This document shows, in pieces, positions 40,327-48,504 of a stretch of DNA of 64,000 nucleotides (positions are counted from its first letter, which is position 1; each line of letters opens with the position of its first letter). The notes under the pieces were generated by a model. The model saw nothing but the letters and a program-made list of their open reading frames with translations, ran no database searches and was not told where the DNA came from. The translations under genes and the position numbers were made by a program. Source of the stretch: Desulfovibrio sp. (lineage in GTDB: Bacteria > Desulfobacterota > Desulfovibrionia > Desulfovibrionales > Desulfovibrionaceae); NCBI GenBank assembly GCA_030145055.1, contig JAQYWK010000002.1:558001-622000 (forward strand). Reading direction: 5' to 3'.

Positions 40327-42171
40327 ATGGCTCAACCACTTCTCGCAGATAACCCAGGCCAGAAAAAGCTGCTGCTCGGCAATGAAGCTATTGTCAGAGG
40401 AGCACTCGAGGCGGGTGTTCAGGTTGTGACTTGTTATCCGGGTACACCTTCATCGGAAGTACCTGATACGTTCTTTCGCCTCTCCAAAGAAGGCGACTTT
40501 TCATTTGAATATTCAGTAAATGAAAAAGTCGCACTTGAAGTTGGAGGCGGAGCAACTCTTGCCGGAGCTATGACTCTGACAACTATGAAGCATGTTGGTG
40601 TCAATGTTGCGGCCGATCCGCTCATGACCCTTGCTTACATTGGTACCCCCGGAGGTATGGTTCTGCTTTCCGCAGACGATCCGGGCTGTCATTCAAGTCA
40701 GAATGAACAGGATAACCGCTACTACGCACGCTTAGCAGGAATGCCCTGTTTTGAGCCATCTACTGCGCAGGAAGCAAAAGACATGACTCGCGACGCTCTT
40801 AATATGTCACGCGAAACGTCTACTCCTATTCTGCTCAGAACAACCACAAGAGTTAACCATCTGCGTGGACCAGTAGAATTCGGTCCTATCGCAAAGCTTG
40901 CTCCCGCAGCTGGATTCAAAAAAAATCCATCTAAATATGTTCCGATTCCTGCATTCGCCCGCCCAATGCATGTTGCCCTGCTCAAAAAGCTGGAAGAAAT
41001 GCGCGAGCTTGCAGAGAAATCAGAATACAATAAAGTTACTGGCAACGGTAAAGTAGGTATCGTAGCAGCAGGAATATGTAGAGCATATCTAAGTGATGCG
41101 CTTGCAGATTCAGGTTTAGCTGACAAATTCAAAGTTCTTGACCTTGGATTCTCTTACCCGCTTCCTGAAAAGATGGTCACTGACTTTATTTCATCCGTTG
41201 AAAAAGTTCTCATACTTGAAGAACTTGAGCCATTCATTGAAAATGAAATTAGAGTTCTCGCTCAGAAGAATTCAATTTCAATTGAAGTAATTGGCAAAGA
41301 CAATATAAACCTGCCCATGAACGGAGAATACTCCACAGGTAATGTTTCTGCAGTAATGCATGAAGTTCTGGGACTAAAACAAGATAAAGTTGCACTTTGC
41401 GAAACTGAAGAAGGTCTACCAGTGAGACCTCCGAACCTTTGTGCTGGTTGCCCGCACCGTGCAGCATACCACGCAGCTAAAAAGGTATTCGGACCTGACG
41501 CTATATGCTCATCAGATATCGGGTGTTACACACTCGGAATTCTGCCTCCGCTTAATGCAGCAGACTTTCTGCTTTGCATGGGATCTTCTATTTCCGCAGG
41601 ATCTGGAATTTCTAGAGCAGCAGGACAGACTACACTCGGATTCATCGGCGACTCTACATTCTTCCATTCCGGTATCACCGGATTGATTAATGCAGTATTC
41701 AACCAGCATGACATTCTGCTTGTTATCCTTGATAACAGCACTACTGCCATGACAGGTCACCAGCCTAATCCCGGTGTTGAGACAACACTTATCGGCTCTA
41801 ATCCAGCTCAGGTAAGCATTGAAGCAATAGTCAAAGGTTGCGGCGTAAATGATGTTCGTACTGTAAGCCCTCTTAATCAGAAGGCTATGACCAAGGCTCT
41901 AGAAGAACTTAAAGCTATCAAGGGCGTAAGAGTCTTGATTGCTAAAGATCCTTGCCCGCTATTTGCAAAAAGAGCGCTCGGCAAAAAGCCCGGTCAGACT
42001 GCATATGTTGCTAACCAGAGCGACGATGTTATCCGCTGCATGGAAGAAATTGCGTGTCCTGCATTTGAAAAAAGTGCGGACGGCGTCAAGATTAATGAAA
42101 TTCTTTGTTCCGGCTGTATGCTCTGCCTGCAACTGACCAAAGACATTAAAGCCAGAAAGAGGAGCAGCTAA
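40327..42171 (+). CDS. iorA: Indolepyruvate ferredoxin oxidoreductase, alpha subunit
   Basis: 614 residues. Order: pyrimidine-binding domain with GNEAIVRGALEAGVQVVTCYPGTPSSE, a middle domain, then the TPP-binding domain (about 360-530) with LCAGCPHRAAYHA and IGDSTFFHSGITGL, then a short C-terminal iron-sulfur region. IorAB oxidises aryl-pyruvates from aromatic amino acids to aryl-acetyl-CoA, reducing ferredoxin. Odd: the C-terminal ferredoxin domain has only five Cys (571, 577, 594, 597, 600) where eight are usual, so at most one normal cluster is likely. AAGGAG lies 6 bases before ATG. Confidence 0.94.
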   Translation: MAQPLLADNPGQKKLLLGNEAIVRGALEAGVQVVTCYPGTPSSEVPDTFFRLSKEGDFSFEYSVNEKVALEVGGGATLAGAMTLTTMKHVGVNVAADPLMTLAYIGTPGGMVLLSADDPGCHSSQNEQDNRYYARLAGMPCFEPSTAQEAKDMTRDALNMSRETSTPILLRTTTRVNHLRGPVEFGPIAKLAPAAGFKKNPSKYVPIPAFARPMHVALLKKLEEMRELAEKSEYNKVTGNGKVGIVAAGICRAYLSDALADSGLADKFKVLDLGFSYPLPEKMVTDFISSVEKVLILEELEPFIENEIRVLAQKNSISIEVIGKDNINLPMNGEYSTGNVSAVMHEVLGLKQDKVALCETEEGLPVRPPNLCAGCPHRAAYHAAKKVFGPDAICSSDIGCYTLGILPPLNAADFLLCMGSSISAGSGISRAAGQTTLGFIGDSTFFHSGITGLINAVFNQHDILLVILDNSTTAMTGHQPNPGVETTLIGSNPAQVSIEAIVKGCGVNDVRTVSPLNQKAMTKALEELKAIKGVRVLIAKDPCPLFAKRALGKKPGQTAYVANQSDDVIRCMEEIACPAFEKSADGVKINEILCSGCMLCLQLTKDIKARKRSS

Positions 42172-42761
42172 TGAGTACACGCTTGCGTATCTTCATGACT
42201 GGAGTTGGCGGACAGGGAACCCTGACTGCAACAAATCTCCTCGCACAAGCAATTCTTGACAGCGGTACTGATTTAACCGCCGGAGAAATTCACGGCATGG
42301 CACAACGCGGTGGTGTTGTTGAGTCCGCTATTCTTATAGGAATGGCTTCTCCCAAAATAGCACACGGCGAAGCTGACATTATTCTCGGCTTTGAACCGCT
42401 TGAAACACTTCGAGCACTACCTTACCTAAAACCTAATGGAATTGTTCTTTCAAGTACTGAATACATTTCACCTCTTAGCGTTTCTACAGGTAAAGCCGAA
42501 CAAACTCCTTTGGAATTGATCAAGGGTAAAGTTAATGCATGCGCGAGCAAAGCATACTTCCTTCCTTGTCAGAGCCTAGGACTCGAAGCTGGAGCAATCC
42601 AGAGCGGGAACATTGCGCTTCTCGGAGCACTCTGTGCCACCGGACTTATTCCTCTGAAACCGGAAGAACTTGCAGAAACTATTAAATCTGTAATGAAACC
42701 TAAAATCGCGGACATCAACCTTAAAGCCCTGCAATTAGGGGTGGACGCAATCTCAAAATAA
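42171..42761 (+). CDS. iorB: Indolepyruvate ferredoxin oxidoreductase, beta subunit
   Basis: 196 residues of the 2-oxoacid oxidoreductase gamma-type fold: GVGGQGTLTATNLLAQAIL at the start and GEIHGMAQRGGVVESAILIG. It completes the IorAB enzyme. Its ATG overlaps the iorA stop by one base (TAATG). A strong terminator follows. Confidence 0.94.
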   Translation: MSTRLRIFMTGVGGQGTLTATNLLAQAILDSGTDLTAGEIHGMAQRGGVVESAILIGMASPKIAHGEADIILGFEPLETLRALPYLKPNGIVLSSTEYISPLSVSTGKAEQTPLELIKGKVNACASKAYFLPCQSLGLEAGAIQSGNIALLGALCATGLIPLKPEELAETIKSVMKPKIADINLKALQLGVDAISK

Positions 42762-42770
42762 TTAACATTT

Positions 42771-42804
42771 CGACAGCCGCAATGAACCTTGCGGCTGTCG
42801 ACTT
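42771..42804 (+). terminator. Terminator of iorAB
   Basis: Perfect 12-bp stem (42771-42782 with 42789-42800), 6-base loop, then ACTTTT. It stands 10 bases past the iorB stop. Confidence 0.88.
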
Positions 42805-42923
42805 TTCAATAGCCTTAAGACAACTGAAAATTTAGGCCGAAACCACGAACAAGTCCCCCTCACTTAGGCGACAATTCGAAAAAGCTGTAAACTAACCCAG
42901 CCAGGGCGGCACGAGCAAAAAAC

Positions 42924-44495
42924 ATGAGCATTACTGGACAGTCTGACAAAGCGGAAAACATTTATTTATCAACTCTGAATGAAATTCTCGATTCTATTGC
43001 TCCGCATAATGATTTAGAGCCAAGCCTGAACGCGATTCTAAAGGTTCTAGCCAAAGACCTCCACTTCGAACGCGCATTTCTGGCCATTATGGACCCGAAA
43101 TCGGAAAGACTGAAACTTTCGATAACTCACAGCCCGGCAAAGATAGATCACGTTACATACTCACCCGGTAAAGGGGTGGTCGGCAGAGTTTATGAAACAG
43201 GCAAGTCTGTCATTATTCCGCGCATGTCTGACAATAGTGATTTTTTAAATAAAGCTTTCGGGAGATCAGACGAAGAACTGAAATCTCTTTCATTCATCTG
43301 TGTGCCAATTATTAAAACAAGTGCAAATAATGAAAAAGATGTCCTTGGAACAATCAGTGTAGACTCACCGATTCAACCAATGGATAACCTACTTGAGCAC
43401 ACACAATTTCTTGAAGTTATAGCAGCCTTAATTTCCAATCAAGTCTTGCGCCTTCAGGAAGAAATGGCCCTTCAAGCTCAAATGCTGAGTCAGGGGTCCT
43501 TCCCCGGTGGTGGAGCAGAAGTTCCTCCGCCAGCTAACTTTGTTGCTACATCCAAAAGCATCAGACAAGTTCTCAGACAAGCCAGACAAGTTGGACCGAG
43601 CAGAGCTACAGCACTTCTTCGCGGTGAATCAGGAACTGGTAAAGAACTACTCGCTGAAGCGATCCACGCATGTAGTCCACGCAGAGAAAAGCCTCTTGTT
43701 AAGCTAAACTGTGCGGCCCTTCCCTCTGAGCTAGTTGAAAGCGAACTCTTCGGACACCAGAAAGGAGCTTTCACAGGTGCTTACCAAAATAAGCGCGGGC
43801 TGTTTGAAGTCGCCAACAACGGAACCTTATTTCTAGATGAAATTGGCGAACTTTCAATGGATGCTCAGGCCAAAGTGCTTAGAGCTATTCAGGAAAAAGA
43901 AATTCAGAGAGTGGGTTCTGAACAACCGATAACAGTTGATGTTCGCCTTATTTGCGCGACTCATCAGCCTCTTGAAAAATTACTCCGCGAAGGCAAGTTC
44001 AGAGAAGACTTATTTTACAGAGTCAACGTGTTCCCAATATTTATCCCTGCTCTTCGCGAAAGACGCGAGGATATTCTTCCTCTCGCTGAACAGTTCCTTG
44101 AAAGCTTTTCAAGCGAATATGACAAAAATATTAAAAGAATTTCAAGTCCGGCCATTGACCTTTTCACTCAATACCACTGGCCTGGAAACGTTCGTGAGCT
44201 AAAAAACTGCCTTGAAAGGGCGGTGCTCATTTGTGAAGAAGAAGTAATACGTACTTATCATCTTCCTCCGACTTTGCAGACGGCTGAAAGCACTGCAACA
44301 GACACATCTTTGTCTTTCGGGGAAGCTGTAGCCAAGTTTGAGCAGGAGCTTCTTGTAGACTCCCTCAAAAAGGCTCGCGGCAACATGCTGCAGGCTGCTA
44401 GAGATCTCAGAGTCAGCTACCGCATAGTTAACTACAAAGTTAAAAAGTATAACATTGACGTAAAAAAATATGCCGGTGCTAGAAAGTCTAAATAA
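42924..44495 (+). CDS. Sigma-54-dependent activator with GAF sensor domain
   Basis: 523 residues, NifA-like layout. A GAF domain (about 25-175) is followed by the AAA+ activator domain with Walker A GESGTGKE at 234-241, the sigma-54-contacting GAFTGA loop at 280-285 and LFLDEIGEL, then a Fis-type helix-turn-helix at the C-terminus (MLQAARDLRVSYRIVNYKV). It would remodel sigma-54 RNA polymerase at target promoters in response to a small ligand. Its neighbours iorAB and korDABC make 2-oxoacid metabolism a plausible target, but no -24/-12 site was seen in front of them. The upstream ribosome site is weak. Confidence 0.92.
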   Translation: MSITGQSDKAENIYLSTLNEILDSIAPHNDLEPSLNAILKVLAKDLHFERAFLAIMDPKSERLKLSITHSPAKIDHVTYSPGKGVVGRVYETGKSVIIPRMSDNSDFLNKAFGRSDEELKSLSFICVPIIKTSANNEKDVLGTISVDSPIQPMDNLLEHTQFLEVIAALISNQVLRLQEEMALQAQMLSQGSFPGGGAEVPPPANFVATSKSIRQVLRQARQVGPSRATALLRGESGTGKELLAEAIHACSPRREKPLVKLNCAALPSELVESELFGHQKGAFTGAYQNKRGLFEVANNGTLFLDEIGELSMDAQAKVLRAIQEKEIQRVGSEQPITVDVRLICATHQPLEKLLREGKFREDLFYRVNVFPIFIPALRERREDILPLAEQFLESFSSEYDKNIKRISSPAIDLFTQYHWPGNVRELKNCLERAVLICEEEVIRTYHLPPTLQTAESTATDTSLSFGEAVAKFEQELLVDSLKKARGNMLQAARDLRVSYRIVNYKVKKYNIDVKKYAGARKSK

Positions 44496-45167
44496 ATGAA
44501 CTTAAAAATCAGCAGACAGACAGGATTATCTCCTATCTTTATCGCCATTCTTGGCATTCTGCTTATTATTGCAATTGGGGGCTGTTCTGAAAAAAATATT
44601 TCAGGGCAGCCTTTTGTTGTTCCATTCGATTCTAAGTATATTACAACAGAGAACAGGATATCTGTCTCGCCTGCTTTAGAGTACGATGGCAGCAGCGAGC
44701 GAAGTTTTCTTTCCATCACACAGCAGAGGTACTTATTTGGCAATAGCAATGGAACCGCAGTAATTACTGTTCTTCTTAACCGAAAATCAAATGTAGAACC
44801 TCCTGAACTTGGGGAATGGAATGCTGTCTCCGTTGGAGATTGCTTAAGTGAGTCTGATGATGTGCTGTGCTTTACAGCCCACGTAGATTGCCACCTAGTC
44901 AGGACGACATTCATTCCGCTGGGAGAACGTAGTATTGCTGTCATTAAGGCAAGAGATGGAGCAAGAGAGCCGCAGGAGCTATGCGAAAGATGGGACCTTC
45001 TAAATCTTACAGATATTCAGCGCGAAGTTGTTGAAGAATTTAATAGAGTTGCAGACTCTCTATTTAAATTCGACATACCAATAGACGAAGTAATCATTCA
45101 GCCAGCAAGTGAGAGTGAAAAGAAAAGTCGTAAGAGAAAAAGAGTAAGGCCTTCCGACTTAAAGTAA
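44496..45167 (+). CDS. Unknown lipoprotein following the sigma-54 activator
   Basis: 223 residues. Signal region with hydrophobic segment and lipobox AIGGC (Cys about residue 30), then a mature domain with no recognised family, containing five Cys and a basic C-terminal tail (KKSRKRKRVRPSDLK). The ATG follows the activator's stop with no gap, so the two are cotranscribed. It may be a sensory or envelope accessory; nothing in the sequence proves it. The final codons fall inside the terminator hairpin at 45146. Confidence 0.65.
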   Translation: MNLKISRQTGLSPIFIAILGILLIIAIGGCSEKNISGQPFVVPFDSKYITTENRISVSPALEYDGSSERSFLSITQQRYLFGNSNGTAVITVLLNRKSNVEPPELGEWNAVSVGDCLSESDDVLCFTAHVDCHLVRTTFIPLGERSIAVIKARDGAREPQELCERWDLLNLTDIQREVVEEFNRVADSLFKFDIPIDEVIIQPASESEKKSRKRKRVRPSDLK

Positions 45168-45179
45168 TCGAAAGGCCTT
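45146..45179. terminator. Bidirectional terminator between the lipoprotein gene and korC
   Basis: 12-bp stem with one wobble (45146-45157 with 45168-45179), 10-base loop; a TTTT-rich tail on the minus strand favours korC, and the plus-strand gene ends inside it. Confidence 0.8.
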
Positions 45180-45201
45180 TAATCGTTGCTATTTTTGACT
45201 G

Positions 45202-45825
45202 CTAAATTGAATCATAATCCGTATCTTCATCAGGAACTACAACTGAATTTGCTTTCCATAACTCTTCCGGATCACCGAAATTCTTCTTCGCTTCCTTGTA
45301 TCCAAGATTAAATGCTTTTACATTAATCTCAACAATTTTTGCTGGAAGAATTTGTTCAAGATTCTTGCGAATGACCTTTTGCTGAGCAAAAGGAAGAAGA
45401 TAAGTAGCCGCGCCAAGAACAATTGTGTTCATAGCCTGTACTAAACCAATTTTATCCTTCGCAAGAGAAGTAAAAGGTAGCCCTAGGAAATTATTTACCG
45501 GAGGCTGTTTTACTAGCTCACTCTCAATCAAAAGCAATCCGCCTGGTTTCAAATTACGGTAATACATATTACACGCTTCCTGACTCAGAGCGATAAGCAG
45601 GTCCACAGATTCTGCTTTAGGATAACTGATCTTTTCAGAACTTATCACTAAATCAGAACGGCTTGCCCCGCCGCGAGCTTCTGGTCCGTAACTTTGAGTC
45701 TGAGTTACATTGTACCCTTGGCCAAGCGCAAGGCCTGAGCCCATAACTTTACCGAGAGTCAAAATACCCTGACCGCCAAGACCGGAAAGACGTATTTCAA
45801 ATCTATCTAAGTGTTGATTTTTCAT
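45202..45825 (-). CDS. korC: 2-oxoacid:ferredoxin oxidoreductase, gamma subunit
   Basis: 207 residues with RLSGLGGQGILTLGKVMGSGL and SYGPEARGGASRSDLVIS, the gamma-type signature. The start at 45825 is chosen because GGGAGG lies upstream and it forms TAATG with the korB stop; the frame continues to 45843. It is the last gene of korDABC. The order delta, alpha, beta, gamma fits 2-oxoglutarate oxidoreductase, though 2-ketoisovalerate (Vor) cannot be excluded. Confidence 0.9.
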   Translation of the reverse strand: MKNQHLDRFEIRLSGLGGQGILTLGKVMGSGLALGQGYNVTQTQSYGPEARGGASRSDLVISSEKISYPKAESVDLLIALSQEACNMYYRNLKPGGLLLIESELVKQPPVNNFLGLPFTSLAKDKIGLVQAMNTIVLGAATYLLPFAQQKVIRKNLEQILPAKIVEINVKAFNLGYKEAKKNFGDPEELWKANSVVVPDEDTDYDSI

Positions 45826-46661
45826 TACTTTCCTCCCTGACACCTTGCGGCCATTTCATAGAACTTTTCTTCCAAGCCCGGCGTATCTTTTTGTACAAAA
45901 ATACCGGATGGAACCTTCTCTCCACGATCTGCCTCAGGAATTTCATCGAAGCGTTCCCGCTTCACAACATTCTTCTTAAGGGCATGGAACATTTCAACAG
46001 GAGACTTAAACCCGTTTTTACGACCATACTGCGTAAAGCACGGAGTCATAATCTCAACAACTCCGAAGCCAGGATTCTTGATACCTTCCATGATCATCGA
46101 GTCTAATCTCTTCACATGGAAAACGGATCCTCTGGCAACAAAGTTAGCTCCGGCGGCAGTACAAAGTTCAACACAGTCGAAGCTCTGTTCCATCTGTCCC
46201 ATTGGAGTGGTCTGAGTATTTGCACCTGCAGGAGTGGTCGGAGAACACTGTCCACCGGTCATCCCGTAAATATTATTATTAAGGATAAGAGCCGTAACAC
46301 CAATATTTCTACGCGCAGCGTGAATAAGGTGATTACCGCCGATAGCCATTGAATCACCATCGCCCATAACCACGATAACATGCATACCCGGCTTAGCCAT
46401 CTTAATGCCTGTGGCAAAAGTTAACGCTCTGCCGTGGCAGGTATGAACCGTGTTAAAATCAACATAGGCTGCGAGTCTTCCTGAACATCCGATACCGGCT
46501 ACGATACAGACATCATCTTTAGAAAGCCCGAGTCCATGAATACTTCTGATTAGCGAGCCAAGTACGATTCCATGTCCGCAACCTGAGCAGAAAACATGGG
46601 GAAACTTCTTGTTATGCCTCAGATACTCGTGAATAAGTTGTGTTCCTTTAATATCTGCCAT
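45825..46661 (-). CDS. korB: 2-oxoacid:ferredoxin oxidoreductase, beta (TPP-binding) subunit
   Basis: 278 residues with CSGCGHGIVLGSLIR, AGIGCSGRLAAYVDF and the TPP/Mg motif GDGDSMAIGGNH ... NNNIYGMTGGQ. It binds thiamin diphosphate and carries out decarboxylation in the cytoplasm. Two bases separate it from korA. Confidence 0.93.
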   Translation of the reverse strand: MADIKGTQLIHEYLRHNKKFPHVFCSGCGHGIVLGSLIRSIHGLGLSKDDVCIVAGIGCSGRLAAYVDFNTVHTCHGRALTFATGIKMAKPGMHVIVVMGDGDSMAIGGNHLIHAARRNIGVTALILNNNIYGMTGGQCSPTTPAGANTQTTPMGQMEQSFDCVELCTAAGANFVARGSVFHVKRLDSMIMEGIKNPGFGVVEIMTPCFTQYGRKNGFKSPVEMFHALKKNVVKRERFDEIPEADRGEKVPSGIFVQKDTPGLEEKFYEMAARCQGGK

Positions 46662-46663
46662 GG

Positions 46664-47815
46664 CTATACCCGTGTTAAGACTTTGAGGATTTCGGCGGGT
46701 GTAATGATCTGCCCGTCAACTTTATTAATGGTCCGCACACTTACCTGACCATTATTTACTCTTTTCACTTCTCTGGAAATCTGTCCCATATTCATTTCTG
46801 GAACGATAATGGTCTTCGCTCTGTACATAAGCTTTTCAGTAGCCTTGCGAGGATATGGGAAGAGTGTTTTAAGCTTCAAAAGTCCGGCTTTAACTCCCAG
46901 ATCGCGAGCCTGCTTAACAGCAAGTTCAGCTGAACGAGCAACAGTTCCGTATGCAATGACTGCAACCTCGGCATCCTCGGTATCAATTTCCTCGACAATC
47001 TGAACATCGTGCAGAAATTGATCAATTTTGCGGAACAACCGTTCATTGAGCTCACGGACTTCATCAGGACGTGAAGTAGGAAATCCATTTACATCATGGG
47101 TAAGACCAGTCACATGGAATCTGTAACCAGAACCAATAGCGGGCATAGGTGGTACTCCCCTTACGGTTTCTTCGTAAGGCTTATACCATTCCGGCGGCAT
47201 GGTAGGAAGAGTTCTATTGAACACCTCAAACTCAGCTTCGTTCGGAATTGTTATTTTCTCGCGAGTATGGGCGGTAATTTCATCAATAAGAAGAATTACT
47301 GGAGTACGATACTTTTCAGCGAGGTTAAAAGCTTCAATTGTCATTTCAAGACATTCTTGAACATTTGAAGCAGATAGAACTATAATTGAGTGATCCCCGT
47401 GAGTTCCCCATCTGGCCTGCTGAACATCACCCTGAGCAGGTGAAGTCGGAAGCCCCGTACTTGGGCCACCACGCATAACGTTAACAATAACGAGAGGTGT
47501 TTCAGTAATACACCCATACCCGATATGTTCCTGCATAAGTGAGAACCCGGGACCGGAGGTCGCTGTCAGAGCTTTACGCCCTGCAAGGGATGCCCCGATA
47601 ACAGCACCGAGGCCACCAATTTCATCTTCCATTTGGACAAATGAGCCATTTGGAATCCTAGGTAATCTTTGAGCCATTATCTCCATTATTTCCGATGAAG
47701 GAGTAATGGGATAACCGGCGTAAAAATCACACCCGGCCAAAAGAGCTCCTTCGACAACAGCTTCATTACCAAGGGCAAAAATTTCTTTGTTTTTTTTCTT
47801 TTTGGGTCTGGCCAT
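46664..47815 (-). CDS. korA: 2-oxoacid:ferredoxin oxidoreductase, alpha subunit
   Basis: 383 residues. It starts with a Lys-rich tail (RPKKKKNK), then GNEAVVEGALLAGCDFYAGYPITPSSEI, TSGPGFSLMQE and RGGPSTGLPT, the alpha-subunit landmarks. Together with korB it forms the active site; CoA and ferredoxin are the other partners. In sulfate reducers this enzyme supplies or uses 2-oxoglutarate in an incomplete citric acid cycle. Confidence 0.94.
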   Translation of the reverse strand: MARPKKKKNKEIFALGNEAVVEGALLAGCDFYAGYPITPSSEIMEIMAQRLPRIPNGSFVQMEDEIGGLGAVIGASLAGRKALTATSGPGFSLMQEHIGYGCITETPLVIVNVMRGGPSTGLPTSPAQGDVQQARWGTHGDHSIIVLSASNVQECLEMTIEAFNLAEKYRTPVILLIDEITAHTREKITIPNEAEFEVFNRTLPTMPPEWYKPYEETVRGVPPMPAIGSGYRFHVTGLTHDVNGFPTSRPDEVRELNERLFRKIDQFLHDVQIVEEIDTEDAEVAVIAYGTVARSAELAVKQARDLGVKAGLLKLKTLFPYPRKATEKLMYRAKTIIVPEMNMGQISREVKRVNNGQVSVRTINKVDGQIITPAEILKVLTRV

Positions 47816-47825
47816 GGATTACACC

Positions 47826-48131
47826 TTATCCCTTTTCCTTAATGGATTTTTCGCTTTCCACAGAACCGTTAGGAGCAGCATTTACATGCGCGCTCTTAGA
47901 TCCTGCTGGGATTTCACTATCCACTTTAGGTTGAACCATTATCGCGAAATCTGGGCAATGAAGCTCACAAAATCCGCAATTAATACATTCTTCCTCTCTG
48001 ACCACGACCGCCTTGCCCTGATCATTCAGTTCCATGACCTTCACCGGACAAAATGCAGCGCAAATTCCGCAGCCTTTGCACCAGTCCGGAAAAATCGTAA
48101 CTATGCTTTTTCCCTTACTTTTGGCACTCAT
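47826..48131 (-). CDS. korD: Ferredoxin-type delta subunit of the 2-oxoacid oxidoreductase
   Basis: 101 residues with two 4Fe-4S motifs, CKGCGICAAFCP and CINCGFCELHCP. It carries electrons from the TPP centre to external ferredoxin. The Ala/Ser-rich tail is unusually long. Start at 48131 is preferred since the extension to 48203 begins with TTG and lacks a ribosome site. First gene of korDABC. Confidence 0.9.
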   Translation of the reverse strand: MSAKSKGKSIVTIFPDWCKGCGICAAFCPVKVMELNDQGKAVVVREEECINCGFCELHCPDFAIMVQPKVDSEIPAGSKSAHVNAAPNGSVESEKSIKEKG

Positions 48132-48282
48132 AACCTGATCCGGGTTCGGGGTAAATTTTCCATATGCCTCTCTATCGCGAGAGACAAACGATCCTCTAAA
48201 CAACTACGTCCTGAATTTTCTAACAAAACAGGTCGTAAATTCGGCCTAGCACGGCAGAACCGCACATGCAACAGCAATCGAT

Positions 48283-48324
48283 ACTTTTAGTGCAATATTA
48301 TAAACATTCGCACTAAAGTCATAA
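48283..48324 (-). promoter_or_regulatory. kor promoter with inverted repeat around the -10 box
   Basis: On the minus strand TTATGA (48319-48324) and a perfect TATAAT (48297-48302) are 16 bases apart. Arms ACTTTAGTGC (48310-48319) and GCACTAAAAGT (48283-48293) flank the -10 box symmetrically, as expected for a repressor operator. Confidence 0.55.
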
Positions 48325-48412
48325 TGAACATACATCAGCTTTTTAAAAAAATATATACATTATACATATTTGGTATAGATTCTCATTGATCACCCAATCA
48401 CTTTTTTACCAT

Positions 48413-48445
48413 AAAAAAAAGAGCCAATTTACAGAGACTCTTTTT
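48413..48445 (-). terminator. Terminator of the GGDEF-EAL gene
   Basis: 8-bp stem AAAAAGAG/CTCTTTTT (48416-48423 with 48438-48445), 14-base loop, with eight Ts on the minus strand. Confidence 0.75.
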
Positions 48446-48504
48446 AGTAAACGATAAACCTATATCATCACCGATTATTGTGGGTAAACACTTACTATCG
48501 CTTC

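Larger units (their letters stand above)
48132..48504. other. Gene-free region between korD and the GGDEF-EAL gene
   Basis: About 370 bases holding the kor promoter with its inverted repeat (48283-48324) and the terminator of the signalling gene (48413-48445). The stretch 48330-48410 is AT-rich with no clear content. Confidence 0.5.
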
